Shown in pieces: positions 35,601 to 45,898 of a stretch of 64,000 bases of DNA. The position numbers and the translations under genes were made by a program. The notes beneath the pieces were generated by a model, which saw only the letters and a list, made by a program, of their open reading frames with translations, did no database searches and had not been told where the DNA came from. The first letter of the stretch is position 1; every line of letters begins with the position of its first letter. Source of the DNA: Linnemannia elongata (Eukaryota; Mortierellomycota; Mortierellomycetes; Mortierellales; Mortierellaceae); NCBI GenBank assembly GCA_036320915.1, contig JAXBDG010000003.1, forward strand, positions 2,108,001 through 2,172,000, given 5' to 3'.

Positions 35601-37253
35601 TCCTCATCACACAGCGCCACTCCAGCCTGGAAGTCAGCACTCATCTCGGTCCTCCAGTCTCTCATAACCGTCATCACCACATTGACGCTTCTCTGGATCA
35701 CCGTGTACAAGGTGGATCTGGAGGCGGTTCATTTCGGTGGCGAGTTCATGGCCAAGGTCCACGGCGTCATGAGCACCATATCCTTGGTCGGATACTCGAT
35801 TGTCCCTGGCAATGGAGAGGTTTTGGGTGCTCAGGAACTTACTTATTCAGGATATGCCATGGCACGAGGATGCTATGCAGGAATGGGCGCCATTCTTCTG
35901 TTGACGTTAATCCTGCGTCTTGTTACACTTCCCACTCGGCCCTCTTCATTAGCCCAGTCTCAAAGAACGGGCGAACAAACCGACAAGTCATTAGCATCAA
36001 AGATCGTTGAGGACAGAGACAGGACGTTGTTTGTGCCATGGATGACGCTCGGGGTTGTGACGATGCTGATGATCCTGTTGTCCAGGCGGCACAATGCTGT
36101 TATCTTTGCCTTCTTTGGCATTCAACTCAACGCTTACTTGACCTGGACCTCTTTGGTGCGTCACCGACCGTGCTTGAGTGACAATCAGGAGATCAAGGAA
36201 GACGCTCTCGAACTCGATTATATGGTGGAGGAAGTGTCCGATGACGCTTCAGTAGCCGAGTCTACGGACAGTCGTCAACAGCCGCTGAGAACGAGAGGTC
36301 AAGTATCTCGTTTGTTCAGGACAGTTCCTGGACTGAGCACGATCCACAGCTGCTCAATTCTCCTCTGGACCCTGTCATCCTTCTTTCTTCTCGGCAACTC
36401 CAACTCAATCGCGTCCATCGACATCTCCAACGCGTACGTCGGCATTCAGGCATACGACATTTTCCTCACTGGCGTGTTGACCTTTGTCTCAAACTGGGCT
36501 GGTCCCCTCTGGTGGACGATAGCCGCACTGGTGCTGATGCGTTGGGACCTGGAGTGGGAATCTGCATGGGCCAAGGAAGATCGGGAGTTGGCGTTGCAGG
36601 AAAAGGAGGAACGCGGTTGGAAGACTGTTCAAGGCTGGAGGAGGAGTGAGAAGGGCACCTTGAACAAACGGACGATGAGGAGGATCTGGAAGTACAAGAG
36701 GGCTATAGGAGCTGCAGTCAACAAGGATGCGGCGGTTGGACCCACAAAAGGGGTGGAAGTAGAGGCAGTTGCCCATGGCACAGATCGGCCAGACAAGGCA
36801 CAGGCGTCATTGGATTTGGGCGTCGCACATACACAATACATCGGTGACCAAGTCCAGGAGGTGTTGCCACAGCAGGAAGGGGAAGAGGAGGATGGTTCAT
36901 TCTTTACTGAGGAAGAACATAGTTTCGAACGCGGCCAGGACGGGGTCTTAGCAGAGGCTAGAGAACGTAAGGCAATCCAGGGACCATGCGTTCTCCAGGA
37001 ACCAGTTTTATTCAAGCAGAGGCTGGCTCACACACGGATGGTCGAGCATCTGATCGTGACGAGCGTGTTCTTTGGCATCTCCCTCTATGCCCTTTCTATT
37101 GCCGCGATCATTCTCCGTCACCATCTTTTTATTTGGACAGTCTTTTCGCCAAAGGTCCTCTATCAGTTCGCTTGGACGGCACTTTTCCAGGCCCTCGTCC
37201 AGGTTGTGGTGGTTGGCGGAGGGATCTGGTCCGCGATTGTTATGAGTTCTTAA
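32654..37253 (+). CDS. LAS21: GPI ethanolamine-phosphate transferase 2 (GPI7/LAS21, PIG-G)
   Basis: Eight exons: 32654..32892, 33009..33053, 33165..33498, 33593..33868, 33962..34226, 34319..34659, 34754..35336, 35446..37253; 1296 aa. An N-terminal signal anchor (about 5-30) precedes a luminal alkaline-phosphatase-superfamily domain. Metal and catalytic motifs are VLMLVDALRSDF (Asp76), SAPTVTLPRLKALTTG (Thr113/Thr115), HYLGLDHVGHSGG and LCGDHGMNEVGNHGG. Many membrane helices fill the C-terminal half. Known role: adds ethanolamine phosphate to the second mannose of GPI anchors in the ER. The RLKALTTG signature and GHSGGP suit the GPI7/PIGG branch rather than MCD4 or GPI13. The protein is longer than usual because of a charged roughly 150-residue loop between late helices (36540-37020). 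Confidence 0.92.
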
Positions 37254-37465
37254 CTTAGATATTATTGAAATAGAATGCATAGAATTCAATAGAAGTCCTT
37301 GCGAATATGTCGATCGCACCAAAGCATTCCAATCTTGTTCTTTGCTCATGATGACTTCGCCAAGGTCGAGTCATGGTATGTCCGTCGTTGTGTCCTTTAT
37401 TACAAAAAACCAAGGATGACATACCTATATGCTATTGTCTAATCTTGAGTCTTTGAAAAAGCCTA

Positions 37466-38117
37466 CTACTTCCTACACTTCCTGTACTTCTTGTGCTTCC
37501 TGCGCCTGCTGCGGCAACCAAGATCAACTGTAAATAGAGAGATGAATAAAAGAGACTGGGGTTAGAGGAGGTACTGGCTAACGACAAACACATTCACAGA
37601 TCCAGGGTGGGTCCTCGTCCTCATTCTGGGTCAAATACAAAGACAATTGGCCCACTTTTACCAAGCAGAATACGGGCCCTCGCCTCTGTAAACCCGAGAC
37701 AAGAATAGTCAAGACATAAAACCCATCGATCGCATCCCATGTACGCCCACTCCCCTGGAGATAGAGACTAGACCAATGGCACCCTAGTTGTGAATCTCTA
37801 CCCAGAACAGGGGTGGGTCTACTGCACAAAGGAAGGTGGATGGACTCCAGAGGTATGACATACACCGAGCCCACAAGAGACTCGCTGCTCCTACTCTTGC
37901 CGGAGGCGTTAAGGTGATGGCGCACCCGCACTTGATTGATACATGAAACCCAGCCCTCTTGAGATTCATTCTGCAAAAGTAATGTATTGTCGCTAACGTC
38001 ATTGCACCTCCCTGTTAATTTCTTGCAGTGTCCTTGAGGAGTCAGCGAGGACGAAATCGAAATGGGGCTGGCGAGAGATGACGCCGAAGGGATTTCCCAG
38101 GGACGGATGCTAAACAA
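37466..38117 (-). CDS. Probable small protein with Cys pairs and a basic Cys tail, start unresolved
   Basis: Minus-strand coding-like frame from about 38117 to 37582, then an intron (about 37581..37528, acceptor TTTACAG), then a last exon 37527..37466 encoding DLGCRSRRRKHKKYRKCRK and a stop. The donor is either after 37592 (GTGTTT) or after 37583 (GTTAGC); both preserve phase. The upstream frame has no ATG, and a TTTTGCAG acceptor sits around 37976, so the true start lies in an unidentified 5' exon. The visible protein (about 190 aa) has balanced composition, about ten cysteines and a strikingly basic end. I do not recognise the family. It could be secreted, but no signal peptide has been assigned. 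Confidence 0.45.
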
Positions 38118-39592
38118 ATGAAGAAAGTTTTGGCCGCTTGCCCGATGTGATGTTGCTACGGAAGGGAGACGAGAAGGAAAAGTAGGTTAGAAGTACAGAG
38201 GGGAAAAAAGAAAAGAGAGGGAAACAGTGCGATGACGAAGAGCGAAGAGGAAATGCGTTTTTTATGATCATTTTTTTTGGCTGTCCAGAATCATAGCTGT
38301 CCCCAGACTCTCATTGCCTTTCTTTCTTTCCTTGTACTTCTCCTCTTCTATTCACCCTTACGTTTAAAAAACAACAGAACTTTCACCTTAGCCCTTACCC
38401 ACTCTTTCTCTTCCTCTAACCACCCACACCCTCCTTTTCTCTCGCTTTCCAGCCGCTGACCACAGTGGACAAAGGAAAGAAGCAGAAGTAGCAGGGAAAC
38501 AAGAGGCAACTCAAGCGAGGGAAACAGCAACAGCAGGAGGTACCCACAGTCAATACCCTATCCCCTTGTTCTCATTTCTATTCATTCCCTCTACTTTTCC
38601 GCCCATCTTTTACTTATTGTGCTCCTCCCGCGCTCACAAGCTGTCGATGCCCTTGTCTGGTTGTGCGAATGGCAGTTTGAACTGAAAGGATTGCCATTCA
38701 TTGCGAACGATAACCTGAATGTTGCCTTCGATCTGCTGCACACCAAGCCAAGAAGATGCACACACTTGTAAACCGTGATTGATCCACTTCTCATGCATAC
38801 CTCGCTGGCCTGCTTCTCTCAGGTCCAGCCTCTGAAGTCTTACCTCCCTTGCCTTTCACAGACCATTTTTTTTTTTTGCGTATGCCCTTTCCTCTCCCAT
38901 CGTTCGAGCTGTCACGGCATCCCTTTATTTTTTGACAACTTTGTCCTCTTGTTTTGGTGGCGTCTTCTCTGACTTTATTTGTTTTGGTGGCGCTTGCTGT
39001 TTTTTCAATCTCAATTGTTCAACTGAAGCTTTGGTGGCGCTTGCTCTTAAACGCCAGTATACTGAATATTTTTTCAAGTGAAGACGTTTTCAATGTTTGT
39101 TACATGAATCTTGATATCAATGGCCTTCCGTCATTTTCATCGTCGTTTAAGTGTCGATTCACTCCAAACCTATATATTGTTTGAGGATAACAATACGCCT
39201 CTGTTATCTTGTCATAGACTCTCTCGATCTCAGCTGGTCTTTCATCCCTCTGGTTGTCCAACTGCATAACTGCATGGACCTTTTTGCTGTGCTGGAAGTT
39301 ATAAGCGATAAGGGTAGAAGCCACTGCCTCATGGTTCTAATAAACTCTAGGAATTATGATATCTTCATGCATAGCTCTCTGACTTCAACATATTCAAGGT
39401 GCTCACTTGTAAGATATTCACAGACTAGGCTGGAAACATGTGCAGGACCTCTGGAAATCTCGGGGTATGCCATTTTAGTCAATCCACTTCGTCCAATCGT
39501 GCTGGATCGGAAATGCAGACACTTTAATAAATTGATTTACTAATGCAGTTGCAACGATTTTTGTGGTATGATTACTAGGGAGGAGATGGATT
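38118..39592. other. Gene-poor stretch with an isolated coding-like fragment and short repeats
   Basis: No complete gene seen. At 38641..38771 (+), behind a CACAAG acceptor-like site, a frame reads VDALVWLCEWQFELKGLPF onward for about 43 residues to a stop. It looks like a lone exon or a relic. Between 38951 and 39050 the string TTTGGTGGCG occurs three times, twice extended to GGTGGCGCTTGCT. The rest is AT-rich. Confidence 0.4.
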
Positions 39593-40839
39593 AACGTCTG
39601 GAAGACAAAGAAGAATGATGACAGGGATGACTTTACTGTAAAGCAGATAGAGAGCGATGACTTGAACTTGCAGGAAACAGTATACACCAAATTCAATGCA
39701 AAGGAATACATAACAGACCCCCTATGGTTATTGAAAGAACACGATCGACTAACTCAGCATTTTTCTCCTAATAATACTTTTAGTGGGAAAACGAGGCTGA
39801 GATTCAAGGAAGCATTCCACAGGACGAAAGCATTCTTCATCTTGAAGCCGCCTTTAAGGTCAGGGAGAAAGGGTTGTTTATCGTGACACCGCTGTGCCAG
39901 TGCGGAGTAAGTCATTGATGAACATCTTGTAGATGTTTGCTTTTGAGGCAAAAGACGAGCAACGGCTAAGGTTATTTATATCAACTGTTATATTTCTTCT
40001 AAACGTTGGAAGACGAGGCCTTCAGAGGACCTGAGCGCGTGCTGCCCGAGGATCTATCGCTCTCGCTCTCAGGTTTGATATTTTGAACGGATTGGTACAC
40101 CTGCATGGGCAGGGTGTCATCCACAAAGATATCAACCCCCAAAATATATTCTTGCGTAAGCATGGAAAGGGCGCCATGCTGGATGATTTTGGGCGGTCGG
40201 AGAGACACCTCGACAGCGAGAACATACCGTAAGTAGGGGGAGAGAATTGGATTAATACGTCTCATTTTATTGACTTATGCTAACCGTTTTGTTTGCTCTC
40301 TTTACCATCGCATAGAGCGAGCTGCCTAGACCGCAAACAGAGTACGCTGCCCCAGAGTAGCAAGGGATGGGAACGGGTGGATTCCCTGTGGATGTGTGGG
40401 CGCTTGGAATTACGCTGTACGAGGTGGTCAAAGAAGTTCGGCCAGACTTGGACAGAGAGTAAGCTCACTTGGCGAGTTATATGGTATTCAAATGACGTTG
40501 GTTCACGACGATCTAATCGAACAAACTGGATTGTGTGTCAATTAGGTTTCATTTGCTCCTGGGAATGAAGTTCCTCGACCGGTCCAAGGACTTCCAAGAG
40601 GTGATTAAGGCCATGCTGACTCCGGAGTAGGGTAATTTAATGAAGTAATACATTCAAGTTAATAGTGCAGTACACTTTTCCATGTGGCCGTCTTTGTCGA
40701 TTCAATGTCATATCAGGTCTACTAAGCGTCCCATGATACTTACCAATCTATATGCCACTTCGTCCTTGTAGAGGCCAGACCTTCAACCGAACCCCTCAAG
40801 ACCTATGCGTTCTTCAAAAGAAGCGATCAGCAACTTCCC
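39593..40839 (+). pseudogene. Decayed protein kinase-like gene
   Basis: Ordered kinase pieces are visible on the plus strand, split by intron-like gaps. They are an N-lobe/hinge piece (about 39784-39906: ENEAEIQ, LFIVTPLCQCG), and a catalytic-loop exon (about 40050-40229: LVHLHGQGVIHKDINPQN for the HRD loop, then MLDDFGRS for DFG). Next is an APE/helix F exon (40316-40460: EYAAPE, then PVDVWALGITLYEVV), and C-lobe pieces (about 40545-40628 FLDRSKDFQEVIKAMLTPE; 40772-40830 RPSTEPLKTYAFFKRSD). A TAG stop follows APE directly in frame (about 40358). A TGA also precedes the catalytic exon, and the second C-lobe junction cannot be spliced in phase. Motif retention shows it was a real kinase. The stops make a working product unlikely, unless the assembly has errors. 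Confidence 0.7.
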
Positions 40840-41434
40840 CGAGACCAGGGTTAGGAGTTGAAAGTGATGCAGGAGGCGCAGAAGGGTCAAGAGGACTTGG
40901 GACATGAGGAGTCAACTTGCAGGCGCCTTCGAGATGAGGCGGAAGATAGGGAGACAGAGGGCAGCGTCAATGAGGTCGATTCCTTGGCGTGCAAGCAGGC
41001 CCGATTTAATCAAAGACGAGGACATCGAGTACTTCTCTGAGTCATCTGAATGTGGCGAGTATCCCTCATGAGGACGAATACGACCAAGAGGAGGGCCACG
41101 ACTGCAACGAGGAAGGAGCCAGGGGGACTCTACCGATGAGGAAGATGACAACGGCGAGATTGATAGCAACAGCGATAGTGGTACACCGATTGATGGCACC
41201 GGCGACGCCAGCAATCTCTTCTTCGGCCAGTACCATGGCATTGAAAAGGCCATGATCGCCTACGATAAGAAGAGAGCCGAGGTCCAGTCAGGGGAAGTTA
41301 CGGTCGAGGTCGTTCTGGAGCAAGACGAGGGCAAGCAGGAGGTCGTTTTGGAGCGAAGCGAGGGCAAGGAGGAGGTCGGTGTGGAGGACGGCTATGATAG
41401 CAAGTTAGACAGCTCGGACGAGGACGTGGAGTGA
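40840..41434 (+). pseudogene. Decayed acidic coding remnant downstream of the kinase
   Basis: Acidic, coding-like composition continues but moves between frames. The clearest part (about 41135-41434) reads DEEDDNGEIDSNSDSG onwards into a Glu/Val-rich segment with two copies of a QDEGKQEVVLE-type repeat, ending SSDEDVE and a stop. Earlier parts need at least one frame change and cross stops. It may be the C-terminal tail of the kinase gene. Confidence 0.45.
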
Positions 41435-41854
41435 GTCGAAGTACCCTAAGCGCTCGGCAGGACCGTCGCACTTTCACCGTCATCCTTTGCATTTGTAAAT
41501 CATATTCACGACAAAGGACGAGAACCTCGCTCCCTTTCCGATCCTAGTAGTGCAGAGCACTCATTACCCTTACCTTTAGCATCTCTGATCGATCTTGTGT
41601 TTGTTGAGTGAAACGAAAAGTGGAAGGTGTCCGAGTATCAAATTGCAGACCCCCACTTATTTTCTCCTTGTACTGACACTTTAAATGTTCCCTCCTCCTC
41701 TCGTGCTTGCCGTATGGAGGGCAGTACTTTTGCAGAGACAATTTTTAGCTCAACAGCTACAGAATGCAACTCAGATGCGTACCAGAGGTGGGCCTTGTCC
41801 GTCATGCTTTCCTGAGGATCCCATCGCTGAGTGCGTTTCAGATTAGATTCTTAA

Positions 41855-42394
41855 TAGGCAGCTCCGCCTGTACAGCTCTGAGCACCCAAGGATTTCGATC
41901 CGACCTTCAATTTTCCGGATCATGACGAATACCAGACTCGTACCTCACAGCGCCCACCTAACTCGAAGCTGCGGGCACCTTAAAAGAACTCAATGACACG
42001 CAATGAGGATCGGATCTCTGTGATTGCTCTTCTATTTGTCCGCCGTCGCCGTCAGAAGCAGGTCCAGAAGCACGGTGCATCCAAGGAATTCAGGGCAGTC
42101 CTATCGTACGACCTTGCTTGGGCTTTCATGAAGAACACCCGCACTGGATCAGCATTGAACGAGTACTCTCAATTCAAACAATCCAGAAACACGGCTCACC
42201 CGTCAACCTGGAATACACATCCAAGAACTACCCTGAAAGTGCTCCCAGCTCCCCTCAGTCAGCATCTCCTTATCCATAACCTTAGTCCCTTCGCCTTTTG
42301 TGGATACAGAGTACCATTTTTTGTTATATCCATTGGACAGGTTGATTTAATAGTGCCCGAGCTATGTATGATAAGTAAACAAGGAACGAGTTGA
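41855..42394 (+). pseudogene. Fragment of a decayed gene, family unknown
   Basis: A frame reading APKDFDPTFNFPDHDEYQTR and then QRPPNSKLRAP is broken by TAA and resumes as an Arg-rich segment (VRRRRQKQVQKHG) and LSYDLAWAFMKNTRTGS. The composition is protein-like throughout, with at least one stop or frameshift. No start or splice model restores it by eye. Confidence 0.4.
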
Positions 42395-43160
42395 AGGTCG
42401 ACCAGACATTTTCTCACACTCTCACTCTGTCTCTCTCGATTTTATGAATGGTGCCTGGAACATGCCAGGCATGGTCCATGTGAATATTTTTTCCTTTGTT
42501 GGCTCTGCATGTCAATGCCTGCCTTACAATTGGTTAAAAGGGGGTTTTGATCGATCCGTTTATTTATTTATAAGCATTGTTCCACTTTACCTGGGATTGG
42601 TTCTCCCCTCACTGTTTTGTCGCTGTCGTTGCTTTACGCCACCCTATCTGCTGCGTCTCATGTCTTGCCTGCAAAACGGAAGGTATGAGGGCTCGCCCCT
42701 TCTCTCTCTCTCTTTGTCTCTTTCCGTCTCTTTTTGTTCAAGACAGGTGGAAGATCGCACACATAAACGGCCTCTTCCGCTTGGTCTGATTGCCATCCTG
42801 GCCCGGTCGCCATCCTGGAAAGAGAAGGGAACTTGAACGGACAGCGCAACCTATCATCTCCTGGTGCCTACACTGTGTGCCCGACCAACCGAATCCCCCT
42901 CCGAGGAATAGGCTTGATGGCGAGGAGGCGTCGCGTGCATCGTGATTGGTTGGGTTAGGATGGCGGGTAGAAAAAGAGGTTGGATCAAAAGTCAACAAAC
43001 AGATTCAAAAGCAAAACCTTCGTGCTCAGACGCATCCTCTCTCTCTTTCTCTCTTTTTTTTTTGTTTCTTTTGTCGGCCCAAGTTCCTCTCTTCCCTCCA
43101 CCCCCTTGCCTTGTTTTATATTACACTCTCGCCCACACCCACCCCTTTTTTACAAGCTCT
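42395..43160. other. Intergenic, CT-rich promoter of Kelch gene 1
   Basis: No supported gene. Pyrimidine runs near 42700-42740 and 43035-43085 lead into the next ATG. A TATA-like TTTTATATTACAC occurs near 43114. Confidence 0.45.
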
Positions 43161-45775
43161 ATGCTTGTCACTTCACACCTCCCTCGCCAGCGGAGGATTG
43201 TTGCTTGGCTGATGGGGACAGTCAGTCTCCTGGTAGCAACAACAACATCACAACAGTCCCCACTTCCATCCTCTGCATACAGCATGGCATACACCACTAT
43301 CAACGAAGACACATTCTACATTCAAGGCGGATCACTAGTTACAGGACCCGATACCTACACGAACACTTCGCAATTTTACTCCCTCGACCTTACTCAACCG
43401 ACCTGGAGCACTCTAAACCCACCATGGAAGGCGTTGTCGGCCTACCCCTTCGATCTTTCAGCCGAGGCCCCTTCTTATGGACATTCTATCTCGGTCGCAT
43501 CGGACAGCAGTTCGTTCACCTTGTGGATTTCCAGCCCGAACGTGGTTGTCACCTACAACATTGCAAGCGGCACTTGGAAACAGGTCCTGCCGAGTCCACC
43601 CTTGACGCTGTTCCGCGGATCCGACATGCAGGCCGCAACGGATCCTACTACAGGATTGGTCTATATACCCGGTGGGGAGGCCACCAACAACATGATGTCC
43701 GTGTACAGTTTCTCTACAGGAATGTCTCCCTCAGTGACAATTCCCTCCACTCTCATGAAAGCAGGCGGTTACTACACTTTTGTTTGGAGCCAGGTCCGCA
43801 AGACCTTTATCTACTTCGGAGGCAACGCTGAAGCGTCGAACCCCTTTTTCGAGTTCTCTCCTTCACTCAACAAATGGACTACCTTGGTAAGACTAGGCAG
43901 AAGTGCAGTAATACTTGTGCAAGGAACATAGTATCTATGACATCTCACCAATGTTTCGTTGTTGCTCCCTTTATAATGTCATTTGCAATAGCCTACAGTA
44001 GGATCAAATATCCCGCCCTTCAAAATCAGAAGCTGCATGGTTCCTGGTAATATATCGTTCGTTGTTACTTTTGCCTCCCATCAGAAAAAGAAGGAATTTA
44101 TTGTTCAATTGACACTCAAGCCTTTGTTTTGATTTGTGCTTCCTACCCTTCTAGCTTATAACGGAACCAAAATGCTCCTCTTTGGCGGCAATACCAACCT
44201 GACTCCGTCCGTGGACACCCTCTACATCCTCGACCTAGTTAATATGACATGGACTCAAGCCCCGAGCTCTCTCGAACCAAGGTCGGCTATGGCATGCTCG
44301 GTGTCTGGCGACAATTTTATTGTCTGGGGTGGTAAGTGAGCGTTCCCCTTCTCTTATTCCCATAAGTCTCTTTCTCTTTCTGAGTTCCCCAACCCCCCCA
44401 TTTTTTTCTCAACTATCATATTAACAATCACTCTTCTCAAACGCTTTTTCGTTTTTTTCCATTAGGATACTGGAAGACCCCTGCAACTACGTATGATGCA
44501 GCCTCACCTCCACTACTCATATACAACATTTATCTCGGAAAGTGGACAACAACATTCACGCGCGGTTCTCACCCCAACGAAGCGGCAACAGGGAATCCTA
44601 ACCCCGGTAAACCGGTAGATGGAGGAAATGGAGGTAGCAGCGGAGGAAATAGCGGTGATGGTAAAGGAGCAGCGATCGGAGGCGGAATAGCAGCGGGAAT
44701 GGTAATCATTGCAGCCATTGCCTTCTTTTTCATCCGGAAACGTCGTCAAACTCGCAAACAAGACCAACAGCCCAACGTCATTAGCAAGGAGGCCGAGGCA
44801 GCGTATCAAGAACAAGGTCCTCGAGATCCAATTCTGACATCTGTTGAGAATCCAGTTAATGGACCCACACATTATACCTACTCCCCAGCCTACCCAGAGA
44901 ATAATACCACCTACAACCACAACTATGCTCAAAATAACCCAGGGGACGCATTCAACAAAAATAACAACAACAACAACAACAACAACAGCTACAGCAGCAA
45001 CAGCCACAACAACGCTGACAACTACAATTACGATCAGACTCCACCAGTCTTCGCCATGACAGAGCGAGAGAATCAACCCGGTGCACCTCAGGCAGGAGCA
45101 GGATTTATAGCCACATGGCAAGGCGGTGCGCCTCAGGCAGGAGCAGGATCTGTAACCACATGGCAAGCCGGTGTGCCTCAGGCAGGAGCAGGATCTGTAA
45201 CAACAGGGCAACCCGGCGCGCCTCAGGCAGGAGCAGGATCTGAAATCACAGGGCAACCCGGCGCGCCTCAGGCAGGAGAAGAACCTGTACCCACAGGGCA
45301 ACCCGCCACGGCATACTCCCCCACGACTCCCACATACGTCCCCACTTCACCCACTTACGCGCCTTCATACGCCACGGCATACTCCCCTCCTCCTCCTATC
45401 CCGGCACGCCCAAAGCACATTTCCAGCACCATTACCGTCCCCATCGACCCCAATAACCAGGACCATATGCGAGAAGTGGAGTATCAAGTTGAGATGGGCA
45501 AACAACAACTCGCCTACGCACTCCAGCACTTGAAGAGCGCCCCTGCCGTCACCGCCGTCAACAACCCACAATATAACCCGATCCAGCCAGAACCAGAACC
45601 GCCTTTAATTGAGCTCCCCCGTGGGCCCCAGGGCGCTGGTGTCCAAATGGCGCCCGCGAGGACGACACCGGCTGCCCCGCAGCTGGATCAATCGGAGCTG
45701 GTGCGTAAGATTGAGAGCATGCAGGCTGAGTTGCAGGACTTGCATGCTCAATTAGGGGCTGGAAGTATTGGTTAA
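43161..45775 (+). CDS. Kelch-repeat type I membrane protein (paralogue 1)
   Basis: Four exons: 43161..43886, 43992..44046, 44155..44331, 44466..45775; 755 aa. A signal-anchor-like hydrophobic segment lies at about 13-30. A Kelch beta-propeller ectodomain covers about 35-340, with blades such as TFIYFGGNAE and KMLLFGGNTN followed by LYILDLVNMTWTQ. A Gly/Ser/Asn linker precedes a single transmembrane helix (about 389-412, AAIGGGIAAGMVIIAAIAFFF, then RKRR). The cytoplasmic tail is Asn/Gln/Pro-rich with five 15-residue repeats and ends in a short coiled coil (LVRKIESMQAELQDLHAQL). The gene at 55181 shares the same intron phases (0,1,1) and layout. A surface sensor or adhesion role is inference. 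Confidence 0.85.
45080..45304 (+). repeat. Five tandem 45-bp coding repeats
   Basis: Each unit encodes 15 residues of the type GAPQAGAGSVTTGQP. Units are close to identical in the first 24 bases and drift in the rest. They lie in frame in the cytoplasmic tail of Kelch paralogue 1. Confidence 0.9.
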
Positions 45776-45898
45776 AATACGCCGCAGACTACATACTATC
45801 TCCACTCTTTCATTTTACTTGTTCGTAGTGGTAGATATTTTTTTCAAAAAAACCATTAATAATAATACCAATTATTTCTTATTTTTCTTGTTATGGGT

